Below are positions 1-6,477 of a DNA stretch of 9,969 nucleotides, one piece after another. The notes beneath the pieces are model-generated. The model saw nothing but the letters and a program-made list of their open reading frames with translations. It did no database searches and was not told where the DNA came from. The position numbers and the translations under genes are program-made. The number at the start of each line of letters is the position of its first letter. Position 1 is the stretch's first letter. Location: assembly GCA_021788565.1 (NCBI GenBank), contig JAJYKO010000125.1, positions 1-9,969 of the forward strand, read 5' to 3'. Source of the stretch: Chloroflexota bacterium (GTDB taxonomy: Bacteria; Chloroflexota; UBA6077).

Positions 1-1
1 T

Positions 2-184
2 GGAGATGGTGCCCGAGGAGATCTCCTCCAGGCCCGCGATCATCCTAAGGCCCGTGGTCTTGCCGCATCCACTAGGACCCACCAGGACCAGGAACTCCTT
101 GTCGCGTACCGAGATGGAGAGGTCGTTCACGGCGGTGACGTTCCCGAACTGCTTGGTAACACGGTCAAGTACTACCTGTGCCAT
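2..184 (-). CDS. ABC importer ATP-binding protein, N-terminal part (MalK/UgpC type)
   Basis: This is the nucleotide-binding subunit of an ABC importer, probably for a sugar or related compound; it would sit on the cytoplasmic face and hydrolyse ATP. Only the first 61 codons are in the window and the reading frame continues past the left edge. Residues 36-44 are a perfect Walker A loop (GPSGCGKTT), followed by [13 protein letters not shown], the usual wording of the MalK/UgpC/MsmK subfamily. Residue 45 is Gly where most relatives have Thr, and the A-loop aromatic is Phe13. The ATG at 184 is preceded by GAGGAG at good spacing. It lies 126 bp downstream of the PdxA-like gene on the same strand, so the two may share a transcript. 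Permease and binding-protein genes, if linked, lie outside the window. The family is certain; the substrate is unknown. Confidence 0.93.
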   Translation of the reverse strand, partial: MAQVVLDRVTKQFGNVTAVNDLSISVRDKEFLVLVGPSGCGKTTGLRMIAGLEEISSGTIS

Positions 185-310
185 CCTTACTCCTCGTTTG
201 CTTTGGTCGTTGCGGCTCAGAGATTAGCTCCTCACAACATCGAAGACCGTGCTCATGATGAACCGACGACAGAGAACGGGGCAGCTGTATCCCGCTTACC
301 TTGATACGTC
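185..310. other. Intergenic spacer between the PdxA-like gene and the ABC ATPase gene
   Basis: This 126-bp spacer holds the ribosome binding site of the ATPase gene (GAGGAG on the minus strand, near 189-194). I see no convincing terminator or promoter in it, so read-through from the upstream PdxA-like gene is possible. Confidence 0.5.
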
Positions 311-1315
311 CTAGCGGGAGCGAGCCGCCTGAGCGACTAGCTTGAGCCCTTCCACCACACTGGCTCCATCTGCTACCCCTTTGCCGGCTATCTCGAAGGC
401 AGTTCCGTGTCCCACAGTGCCATACGCTACCGGCGCGCCCACCATCAGCGCCGCCACGCGCCGCTTGCCGAGCACTTTGATTGGCAGATGGCCCTGATCG
501 TGGTACATCGCGATGTAGCAGTCGTATGGGCCATCCTCGGCTCCCACGAAGATCGCGTCCGCCGGGAACGGACCTCCCACGTCGATCCCTTGGTCACGGG
601 CTCCCTGTATGGCAGGCCTGATGATCTCAATCTCCTCGGAACCGAAGATCCCCTCCTCCCCTGCATGGGGGTTGACGCCAACCACCGCTAGCCGCGGCCT
701 CTCGATCCCCAGCATCCTGACCCCCTCACGGGCTTTCTGGATAGTCCACAGGACCCTTTCTTGAGTGATCTGGTCCAGTGCCTGGCGCATCGAGACGTGG
801 TGGGTGACTCCTACTACCCTCATCGGTCCGGCGCATAGCATGAAGGCAATTTTCCCTACCTCGACTCGGGTGAGGTGAGCCAGCAGTCCGGGGCCATCAA
901 AGCGCCAGCCAGCAGCATACATGGAGGCCTTGTTGTGAGGCCCTGCCAGCACTCCATGGACCTCTTTGCCAAGTGCCAACTCCACACTCTTCCTAGCGCT
1001 CTCCACGAATGCCTGGCCAGCCATGGCCTGCACCTGGCCCATCTTCAATTCCGACAGTCTGACGTTGCCCAGGTCTAGCACATCCAACGTTCCATACTGG
1101 AACTCGGCCTCCTCAACACGAAGGACCCGCCGAAGCTTCACTGGAACCCTGGCCAGGCTCAAAGCCTGCTTCATAACGCCAAAGTCGCCTACAACTAATG
1201 GCCGGCAGTGTCGGTACACGTCCTCAGCTGCGGCCGCTTTGACCTCGATCTCGGGCCCAATTCCCGCAGGGTCGCCCATGGCAACCGCGATGATGGGTCG
1301 GGACTCTGTACTCAC
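311..1315 (-). CDS. PdxA-superfamily dehydrogenase (diverged paralogue, probably catabolic)
   Basis: A 334-residue NAD-dependent, metal-dependent oxidative decarboxylase of the PdxA fold (family length about 330). Residues 13-23 read MGDPAGIGPEI, the family N-terminal signature. The three metal ligands of E. coli PdxA (His166, His211, His266) align with His172 (VTHH), His217 (NPHAGE) and His272 (YHDQG), and the substrate lysine is kept as Lys280. The residues that bind 4-phosphohydroxythreonine are mostly lost: the GHTE motif becomes GPGL at 141-144, and by my alignment Asn283 becomes Ala289 and Arg292 becomes Tyr298. The wording YHDQGHLPIK and VGHGTA recalls TphB, the dihydrodiol-carboxylate dehydrogenase of terephthalate breakdown, though that comparison is from memory. 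I chose the GTG at 1315 because GGAGGGG precedes it closely; a TTG six codons upstream lacks such a site. It is divergent from the gntR gene. A role in vitamin B6 synthesis is unlikely. Confidence 0.88.
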   Translation of the reverse strand: MSTESRPIIAVAMGDPAGIGPEIEVKAAAAEDVYRHCRPLVVGDFGVMKQALSLARVPVKLRRVLRVEEAEFQYGTLDVLDLGNVRLSELKMGQVQAMAGQAFVESARKSVELALGKEVHGVLAGPHNKASMYAAGWRFDGPGLLAHLTRVEVGKIAFMLCAGPMRVVGVTHHVSMRQALDQITQERVLWTIQKAREGVRMLGIERPRLAVVGVNPHAGEEGIFGSEEIEIIRPAIQGARDQGIDVGGPFPADAIFVGAEDGPYDCYIAMYHDQGHLPIKVLGKRRVAALMVGAPVAYGTVGHGTAFEIAGKGVADGASVVEGLKLVAQAARSR

Positions 1316-1418
1316 GTTACCCCTCCAACACAATCACAGGCATGGTAGCAGTGAAATTTGGGGACACCACTGTCACGCGGGCTCGGCCATCCAGCTTGGT
1401 CACAGCCCGGGTTCACCT

Positions 1419-1439
1419 ATTTGAGATCCGATCACAAAT
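1419..1439. promoter_or_regulatory. 21-bp near-perfect palindrome, candidate operator
   Basis: Ten-base arms, ATTTGAGATC (1419-1428) and GATCACAAAT (1430-1439), flank a single central C at 1429. Nine of ten positions are complementary. It lies about 104 bp upstream of the PdxA-like start, in non-coding DNA. The size and symmetry fit a dimeric repressor site of the LacI or GntR kind. Which protein binds is not shown by the sequence. Confidence 0.5.
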
Positions 1440-1472
1440 CGCAGCTTGTACCTAGCCCAAACCCGAGGCAGT

Positions 1473-1483
1473 AATACCGTATT
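1473..1483. promoter_or_regulatory. Short perfect palindrome AATACCGTATT
   Basis: Five-base arms AATAC and GTATT surround one C. The left side is part of GTAATAC, a heptamer that recurs at 1892 and, on the opposite strand, at 2021 and 2461. An outer CCCAAA/TTTGGG pair (1456-1461 and 1482-1487) overlaps it. It may be a GntR half-site array, but support is limited to symmetry and recurrence. Confidence 0.3.
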
Positions 1484-1572
1484 TGGGAGTCGCAAGGCAT
1501 GGAAGTAGCCACGGAAAGTGCCCCCCCTGTGGCCAACGCGGATCTTAGTACGACATCGTGATGAGATGTCAG

Positions 1573-1625
1573 TATGGAGGCGTGGGTGCAAATATAGAGG
1601 CGTGGTCGGAATTATAGATGGGTTG
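1573..1625. repeat. Three direct repeats with an exact 20-bp period
   Basis: Units start at 1573 (TATGGAGGCGTGG), 1593 (TATAGAGGCGTGG) and 1613 (TATAGATGGGTTG). The first two differ at one of 13 positions and the third is more diverged. The 7-bp linkers differ between units. A 20-bp step is close to two helical turns, so bound proteins would line up on one face of the DNA. The third copy runs into the palindrome at 1623-1638. Confidence 0.6.
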
Positions 1626-1638
1626 ACCCCATTGTCAA
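1623..1638. promoter_or_regulatory. Palindrome TTGAC-N6-GTCAA
   Basis: Perfect 5-bp arms with a 6-bp centre, in non-coding DNA directly after the 20-bp direct repeats. TTGAC also resembles a -35 box, but I find no matching -10 at 16-18 bp. It is a candidate binding site only. Confidence 0.35.
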
Positions 1639-1668
1639 TAGGGTTAGCTCCAATTTCTTCTCACAACC

Positions 1669-1689
1669 TCGACACCCCTATATTGTCGA
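1669..1689. promoter_or_regulatory. Palindrome TCGACA-N9-TGTCGA
   Basis: Perfect 6-bp arms (1669-1674 and 1684-1689) flank an AT-containing 9-bp centre that includes TATAT, giving a 21-bp dyad. It is about 284 bp upstream of the gntR start. The geometry suits a dimeric helix-turn-helix regulator. Confidence 0.4.
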
Positions 1690-1972
1690 CTTCTGCCTCC
1701 CCATGCCCTTATGGAGTTCCGACGAATCTCGTAAGACCGGCAGGGGTCGCCCATAGGCCCCGCCTGCTCCATGAGGGTGCTGACCCAAACGGCAGACCTC
1801 GCCTCTGGCGAACCTGAGATCAGCGAGAACTCTGAGAAGACCCCGGCGAGCGAGCGAACGGGTACGAAGCCCTTGACGACACCTCCACGAAGTAATACGA
1901 TGGCAGCGCGTTGCTACGAATATTACGATAATACCTCCCTGTGGAGCAACACTTGTTTTCGGCAACCGCCTC

Positions 1973-2755
1973 ATGATCGACAGCACTAGCCGCGTCCCTC
2001 TCCACGTTCAGTTAGAGCGAGTATTACGGGAGAAGGTTCATTCGCTCAACCCCGGTGATCGCTTGCCGACTGAAAAGGAGCTCAAAGAGCAGTTCAATGT
2101 CAGTGGCAGCACTGTACGCCAGGCGCTGCAATCGCTGGTCAACGAGGGGCTCGTATACCGAAAGGTCGCCAAGGGGACCTTCGTGGCTCCGCGGCACATC
2201 AGGGAGGAACTGTCCGAACTTCTTGGTTTCTCCCAAATGGCCCGGTCCATGGGCTTCGAGCCTGGAGGTAAGCTGATCGAGGCGGGATTCGTGTCCGCGC
2301 CAGACGAGGTAGCAGCCCAGATACTTCTCCCTCCGGGCACCGAGGTGTCCAAGATCGTCCGCGTTCGCTACGCCAACTCCCAGCCCGTTTGCGTGGAAAC
2401 CACCTATTTGCGCAAGCATATCGGCGCCCTCCTCCTAGGCGAAGACCTTGAGGCGGCTGCGTATTACCCATTGCTCGAGGAAAAGTACCATATCATCCTG
2501 GTGGCCGCCCGCGAGACCATCGGCGCCGCTGCCGCCACCGCGCGAGAGGCCGAACTGCTTGGCATCCCGAAGCACTCTCCTGTGCTGACGGTCGAGCGCG
2601 TCACCTACACGTCCGAGGAAGTTCCTAGCGAAATCGCCTACCACGCCTACCGCGCAGACCTCTACCGCTACGGGGCATGGCGCCGACGAACTGTAGATAG
2701 TTCGATCATCAGACTGGATGAACCCAAGTCAGCCTACGGCAGTGGCGGCTACTGA
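1973..2755 (+). CDS. GntR-family transcriptional regulator, HutC/UTRA type
   Basis: A 260-residue DNA-binding regulator. Residues about 5-75 form the GntR winged helix-turn-helix, with the typical run LPTEKELKEQF followed by SGSTVRQALQSLVNEGL and the wing VAKGTFVA. Residues about 95-235 match the UTRA ligand-binding domain of the HutC subfamily, including the late segments ETIGAAAAT, SPVLTVERVTY and EIAYHAYRADLYRY. Such proteins usually repress nearby catabolic genes until a sugar, sugar phosphate or organic acid binds. It is the first plus-strand gene, 36 bp before the transketolase genes and divergent from the PdxA-like gene, so it probably controls both sides. The ATG at 1973 has no clear Shine-Dalgarno site, and no better in-frame start is visible upstream; translation may be weak or leaderless. 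Confidence 0.93.
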   Translation: MIDSTSRVPLHVQLERVLREKVHSLNPGDRLPTEKELKEQFNVSGSTVRQALQSLVNEGLVYRKVAKGTFVAPRHIREELSELLGFSQMARSMGFEPGGKLIEAGFVSAPDEVAAQILLPPGTEVSKIVRVRYANSQPVCVETTYLRKHIGALLLGEDLEAAAYYPLLEEKYHIILVAARETIGAAAATAREAELLGIPKHSPVLTVERVTYTSEEVPSEIAYHAYRADLYRYGAWRRRTVDSSIIRLDEPKSAYGSGGY

Positions 2756-2791
2756 AAACTGACTCAGATTCGTACCCATGAGGAGGCAACA

Positions 2792-3643
2792 GTGATAGCT
2801 CCGACCCATACCGACGAGAGAGCTTTGGAGGATCTCTCAAGACAGATGAGAGCCCGAAGCATCCAGATGATGGCCACAATTGGCAGCGGCCATCTTGGCG
2901 GGTCCCTCTCTGCCGTGGAGATTCTGACTTGCCTCTACTTCGGCGTTCTCAACCTGGATCCGAAGAACCCCATCTGGCCGGACAGAGATCGTTTCGTTGC
3001 ATCAAAAGCGCACGTTGGCCCGGCTCTCTATCCTGTGCTGGCGGAGAGAGGCTTTTTCCCCAAGGAGTGGCTAAACGAATTGGACCAGCCGGGTGGTAGA
3101 TTGACAAAACATGTGGACCGCTTCAAGTGCCCGGGGGTGGAACTCTCCGCTGGCTGCCTTGGACAAGGGTTGTCCGTCGCCTCCGGTATGGCCGCAGCCG
3201 CGAAGCTCGACAGCAAGAATTACCGGGTGTATGCGCTGCTCGGCGATGGAGAACTCGACAGTGGCCAGGTATGGGAAGCTGCGATGGCAGCTCCCAAATA
3301 TAAGCTGGGCAACTTGATGGCCATCGTGGATAGAAACGGGCTGCAACTGGATGGATGGACTGATACGCAAGACGAGGTCATGCCTCTCGAGCCTCTGGTT
3401 GACAAGTGGCAGGCCTTTGGCTGGGAAACACGCGAGGTGGATGGGCATTCCATAGGCCAGTTGCTGCCGGTGCTGCGCGAACCCCCGAAATCCGGCAACA
3501 AGCCCGTTCTAGTGATCGCGCGCACAGTAAAAGGTCGGGGCGTGTCTTTCATGGAAAGCAAAAAAGAGTGGCACCATCACTCGCTATCCGCGGAGGAGGC
3601 TGGCAGGGCGCTGGCTGAAGTGCTAGAAGGGGGGAACGCTTGA
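2792..3643 (+). CDS. Transketolase, N-terminal (thiamine diphosphate-binding) subunit
   Basis: A 283-residue half-transketolase that binds the diphosphate of ThDP and works with the next gene's product to move two-carbon units between ketoses and aldoses. Residues 31-40 (GSGHLGGSLS) carry the conserved His34; 71-80 (SKAHVGPALY) match the SKGH region with Ala for Gly; 119-128 (SAGCLGQGLS) match the SxGSLGQGLS loop with Cys for Ser. The cofactor motif starts with GDGELDSGQ at 151-159 and ends at VDRNGLQLDG (179-188). The GTG start at 2792 is preceded by AGGAGG. The TGA overlaps the ATG of the next gene by one base, so the halves are translationally coupled. Split transketolases serve pentose metabolism and several specialised routes (apulose-4-phosphate, sulfosugars). 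The substrate cannot be told from sequence, but the catabolic setting argues against a housekeeping enzyme. Confidence 0.93.
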   Translation: MIAPTHTDERALEDLSRQMRARSIQMMATIGSGHLGGSLSAVEILTCLYFGVLNLDPKNPIWPDRDRFVASKAHVGPALYPVLAERGFFPKEWLNELDQPGGRLTKHVDRFKCPGVELSAGCLGQGLSVASGMAAAAKLDSKNYRVYALLGDGELDSGQVWEAAMAAPKYKLGNLMAIVDRNGLQLDGWTDTQDEVMPLEPLVDKWQAFGWETREVDGHSIGQLLPVLREPPKSGNKPVLVIARTVKGRGVSFMESKKEWHHHSLSAEEAGRALAEVLEGGNA

Positions 3644-4587
3644 TGCCGGCAGCCATCACGACGCAACCGATCTACGGTGAAGCACTAATCCAGTTGGCAC
3701 GGAACGACGAGCGGGTCGTGACCATCGACGCCGACTTGATGCGCAGTGTGGGTTGGGAAGCCTTTGCCCATGAGTTCCCGGACAGGGCCTTTCAGGTCGG
3801 TGTGGCCGAGCAAAACATGGTTGGCTTTGCCACAGGGCTTGCCCTCAGTGGCAAGGTACCCTTCACCCACACTTTCGCGGTGTTCGCCTCGCGGCGCGTA
3901 TGTGACCAGCTAGCCATCTCGGTCGCCTTTAACCGTGCCAATGTTAAGATCGTTGCCGCGCAGGCCGGCCTCACGGCTGCCCTGAATGGAGCTACTCATC
4001 AGTCTCTAGAGGACGTGGCCATCGTCCGCGCGATCCCGAATATGGTCATCGTGGAGCCGTCCGACGCCCACGAGTTACGCCAGCTAGTTCCAGTCATCGC
4101 CGCATATGAGGGCCCCGTCTATCTTCGCCTGCCCAAGGTCCTTCCAGAGCGGCTGAGTGAGGATCCATACCAGTTCAGGCTCGGCACCGTGCGCTCGCTC
4201 CGGGATGGGAACGACGTCACCTTCGTAACCAGCGGAATCATGGCACAGTATGCCCTCGAAGCAGCCGAGGTCTTGAGCACCGAGGGCATTTCTGCTCTGG
4301 TCCTCAACGCCTCCACTCTAAAGCCGCTAGGCGCCGAGGCCATCGTCGCGGCAGCAAAGAAGACAGGTGCAGTGGTCACTGTGGAGAATCACTCCATCAA
4401 CGGGGGGCTTGGGGGAGCAGTGGCCGAGTTGCTGGCAGAGGCTTGCCCCACTCCGATGGTTCGCCTGGGCACCAAAGACACGTTCGGCGCCACAGGCGAA
4501 TTGCCCTGGCTTCTGCAGCGCTACGGATTGCTTTCCACGGACATCGCTGCGGCAGCGCGGCGCGTGATAGCCATGAAGCAACGCTAG
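3643..4587 (+). CDS. Transketolase, C-terminal (pyrimidine-binding and C-terminal domain) subunit
   Basis: A 314-residue partner of the preceding gene. Residues about 5-170 form the pyrimidine-binding domain; GVAEQNM at 53-59 supplies the catalytic glutamate (Glu56) that activates the ThDP aminopyrimidine. NGATHQSLED at 115-124 matches the DGATHQ segment and keeps the His (His119) equivalent to the phosphate-site His of larger transketolases, but the usual Asp is Asn115. Residues about 190-310 are the transketolase C-terminal domain, with VTVENHSINGGLGGAVAELL typical. I start it at the ATG at 3643, which overlaps the upstream TGA as TGATG and follows AAGGGGGG; a TTG one codon earlier is possible. 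Length and order match other split transketolases. Relatives include 1-deoxyxylulose-5-phosphate synthase halves, but the small two-gene form favours transketolase. Confidence 0.93.
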   Translation: MPAAITTQPIYGEALIQLARNDERVVTIDADLMRSVGWEAFAHEFPDRAFQVGVAEQNMVGFATGLALSGKVPFTHTFAVFASRRVCDQLAISVAFNRANVKIVAAQAGLTAALNGATHQSLEDVAIVRAIPNMVIVEPSDAHELRQLVPVIAAYEGPVYLRLPKVLPERLSEDPYQFRLGTVRSLRDGNDVTFVTSGIMAQYALEAAEVLSTEGISALVLNASTLKPLGAEAIVAAAKKTGAVVTVENHSINGGLGGAVAELLAEACPTPMVRLGTKDTFGATGELPWLLQRYGLLSTDIAAAARRVIAMKQR

Positions 4588-4637
4588 CAGTTAGTTCTCG
4601 GCTCGGGTGGACATCACACTACTGAGAGGAGTAACGG

Positions 4638-5399
4638 TTGTTGCTGGAGGAGTATCTGCTGAAAGATCGCGTTGCGATAGTGACCGGGGGCGGACGGGGT
4701 ATCGGCTTCAGTATCGCACGGCAGTTCGGAAGAGCCGGGGCCAAGGTAGCTATAGCCGATGTCCGTAAGGAATTGGCCGAGGATGCAATGCGAACCCTAT
4801 CCGACAGGTCGGTAGAGGGAATAGCGCTGGAGGTCGATGTATCCTCAGCCCTTGCGGTTCACGATATGGTGGAACAAGTGATGGCCCATTGGGGAAGGCT
4901 GGATGTCCTGGTAAACAACGCTGGCATCGGCGCCAGCGCAACCTTTGAGAACGTGACCGAGGAGGAGTGGGACCGGGTGCTAGACGTCAACCTGAAGAGC
5001 GTCTTTCTCTGCACGCAGGCGGCACTCCCAATAATGAAGAAGCAGGGCGGCGGGAAAATCCTCAACATTGCGTCCATGGCCGGGCGGACTGGGGGTCGCG
5101 CTGCCGCCGTAAACTACACCGCATCTAAAGCCGGGGTGATAGGAGCGACCCGGTCAATGGCTATGCACCTGGGGAACTACAACATTCAGGTCAACGGCAT
5201 CGCTCCTGGCATCATCGAAACGGAGATGACCAACTCCTGGTCCCCGGAGACCAAAGCCGATTTCCTGAGACAGATCCCCGCTGGCCGTCTTGGCACACCC
5301 GAGGATGTGGCCAAGGCGGCTCTGTTCCTCTGCTCAGAGGCCGCCGACTATTTGACCGGGGTTGTGTTGGACGTGACTGGCGGCCTCGTCATGAGCTGA
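4638..5399 (+). CDS. Short-chain dehydrogenase/reductase, classical FabG-like type
   Basis: A 253-residue NAD(P)-dependent oxidoreductase with a Rossmann fold. TGGGRGIG at 16-23 is the cofactor glycine motif; Asp41 at the end of strand 2 (AIADV) favours NAD over NADP; NNAG is at 93-96; the catalytic set is Asn118, Ser146, Tyr160 and Lys164 (YTASK). Length is normal for the classical group. The start is a TTG at 4638, chosen because GAGAGGAG sits 6 bases upstream and no ATG with a comparable site is available. It begins 50 bp after the transketolase C-half and is likely in the same transcript. In this setting it probably oxidises or reduces a sugar alcohol, keto-sugar or hydroxy-acid; fatty-acid FabG is unlikely without other fab genes. 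Sulfolactate dehydrogenase SlcC is also an SDR, which is relevant given the SuyAB-like genes downstream, but nothing seen here proves that substrate. Confidence 0.9.
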   Translation: MLLEEYLLKDRVAIVTGGGRGIGFSIARQFGRAGAKVAIADVRKELAEDAMRTLSDRSVEGIALEVDVSSALAVHDMVEQVMAHWGRLDVLVNNAGIGASATFENVTEEEWDRVLDVNLKSVFLCTQAALPIMKKQGGGKILNIASMAGRTGGRAAAVNYTASKAGVIGATRSMAMHLGNYNIQVNGIAPGIIETEMTNSWSPETKADFLRQIPAGRLGTPEDVAKAALFLCSEAADYLTGVVLDVTGGLVMS

Positions 5400-5634
5400 A
5401 GACTCTGCCACGGTGATTTCGGTGTCCCATGCGCATTAACACCCAACGGATTATTGCGTCGGCGAGGCCCTGGAGCAGCTGGTTGGGCACAACCTCTGGC
5501 GCCGATTTCATGCGAAGGTCGGAAGTTCATGATACTAGACCTGACACAAGGGAATGCTCCGCCTGTTGGGTTAAGCAGATTGAACCGCAGGCTGAGGTAT
5601 GGGTATCGAAGAAGTAAGGAGGTGAAGAGAAAAC
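5400..5634. other. 235-bp gap inside the gene cluster
   Basis: This is the only long gap among the plus-strand genes. Two small open frames cross it but show no recognisable domain and no good ribosome site. A minor hairpin, GGTTG-GGCA-CAACC (5481-5494), has no T-tract. I see no clear terminator or promoter. The gap could hide an internal promoter or a processed transcript end, splitting the cluster into two units (1973-5399 and 5635-9151). Confidence 0.5.
5615..5625 (+). promoter_or_regulatory. Very strong Shine-Dalgarno site
   Basis: TAAGGAGGTGA is fully complementary to the usual 16S rRNA 3' end and sits 9 bases before the ATG at 5635, the strongest ribosome site in the window. It supports that ATG as the start and predicts high translation of the epimerase-like protein. 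Confidence 0.7.
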
Positions 5635-6453
5635 ATGAAGATCAGTGCTTCTGTGGCGGATAAGCCCGGCGCCTTCTCTCCGTTTCTCTTCGTGGGCGAT
5701 CTGGTGCAGGGGATAGAGCAGGCAAAGGCGGTCGGGTACGATGCCGTGGAACTGTTCGTCCTGAACCCGCGAGAAACCGGCGTCCAGAAGATCGCCGATG
5801 CCGTACGCTCCCAGGGTCTAGCGGTCAGCGCTATCGGTCCCGGGCTCGCCTCCTACCGCTATGGGTGGACCTTCAGCCACCCCGAGGCGGAGATTCGCCA
5901 GCTGGCGGTCGAGCGGTCCCTGGACGCCATCAGGCTTGCCGCCGAGTTCAATACGTCCCTTAACGTGGGGGGCATGCGCGGCAACGTCGCCGACGATCCG
6001 GACCTTAGGAAGAAGCAGCACGGCTGGATCTTGGACTGCATACGCGCCTGCGCAGAGTTCGCGCGGCCCCTCGGCGTGAAATTGGGAATCGAGCCGATCA
6101 ACCGCTACGAGACCAACTTCATCAATACGGTCGCGGAAGCTCTCGAGTTCGTGGACGAGCTGCGAATGCCGAACCTGGGGCTGCTGCTGGATAGCTTCCA
6201 CATGAACATCGAAGAGGCTTCCATTGAGGCCGCCATAGCTGCCGCGAGGGGACGAGTGCTGAATATACACCTTGCGGACAGCAACCGACGAGCTCCAGGC
6301 TTCGGGCACACGGACCTGCGGTCGGTGGTTTCTCAATTGCGGGCAACAGGCTATGATGGCTTCCTCAGCATGGAAATCCTTCGGCTGCCCTCGGATCATG
6401 AGGCGGCCGTCCAGGCTTTGAAGCACACCCGTGAGCTATTGCGGGCTATCTGA
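5635..6453 (+). CDS. Sugar isomerase/epimerase TIM barrel, D-tagatose/D-psicose 3-epimerase-like
   Basis: A 272-residue TIM-barrel enzyme of the AP-endonuclease 2/xylose isomerase-like superfamily. The four metal ligands expected for ketose 3-epimerases are visible: Glu153 (GIEPINRYET), Asp186 (LLLDSFHMNIEE), His212 (NIHLADSNRRAPGFGHTD) and Glu247 (FLSMEIL). Order and spacing closely follow D-tagatose 3-epimerase (152, 185, 211, 246, recalled from memory), and Glu153 and Glu247 would be the pair that shuttles the proton at C3. The closing segment with SNR-PG-GH is typical of the same group. It would act in the cytoplasm on an unphosphorylated or phosphorylated ketose. It starts a run of four tightly spaced genes, 24 bp before the Gfo/Idh gene. 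Hydroxypyruvate isomerase and IolE- or IolI-like activities are alternatives. Confidence 0.87.
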   Translation: MKISASVADKPGAFSPFLFVGDLVQGIEQAKAVGYDAVELFVLNPRETGVQKIADAVRSQGLAVSAIGPGLASYRYGWTFSHPEAEIRQLAVERSLDAIRLAAEFNTSLNVGGMRGNVADDPDLRKKQHGWILDCIRACAEFARPLGVKLGIEPINRYETNFINTVAEALEFVDELRMPNLGLLLDSFHMNIEEASIEAAIAAARGRVLNIHLADSNRRAPGFGHTDLRSVVSQLRATGYDGFLSMEILRLPSDHEAAVQALKHTRELLRAI

Positions 6454-6477
6454 GAGTCAGACCTATGAGGAAAGCAG

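Larger units (their letters stand above)
1316..1972. other. Divergent regulatory intergenic region
   Basis: These 657 bp separate the minus-strand PdxA-like gene from the plus-strand gntR gene. Short open frames on both strands have no family resemblance and no good ribosome sites. The region holds palindromes at 1419-1439, 1473-1483, 1623-1638 and 1669-1689, and a triple direct repeat at 1573-1625. A weak bulged GC hairpin sits near 1740-1767 and an AT-rich patch at 1919-1934. No promoter has a convincing pair of -35 and -10 boxes by eye. Confidence 0.6.

Noticed and set aside
966..1424. 152-codon open frame on the plus strand.
   Set aside because: It runs antisense across the well-supported PdxA-like gene and shows no domain of its own.
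1771..1989. 72-codon plus-strand frame upstream of gntR.
   Set aside because: It overlaps the gntR start in another frame, lacks a ribosome site and has no recognisable domain.
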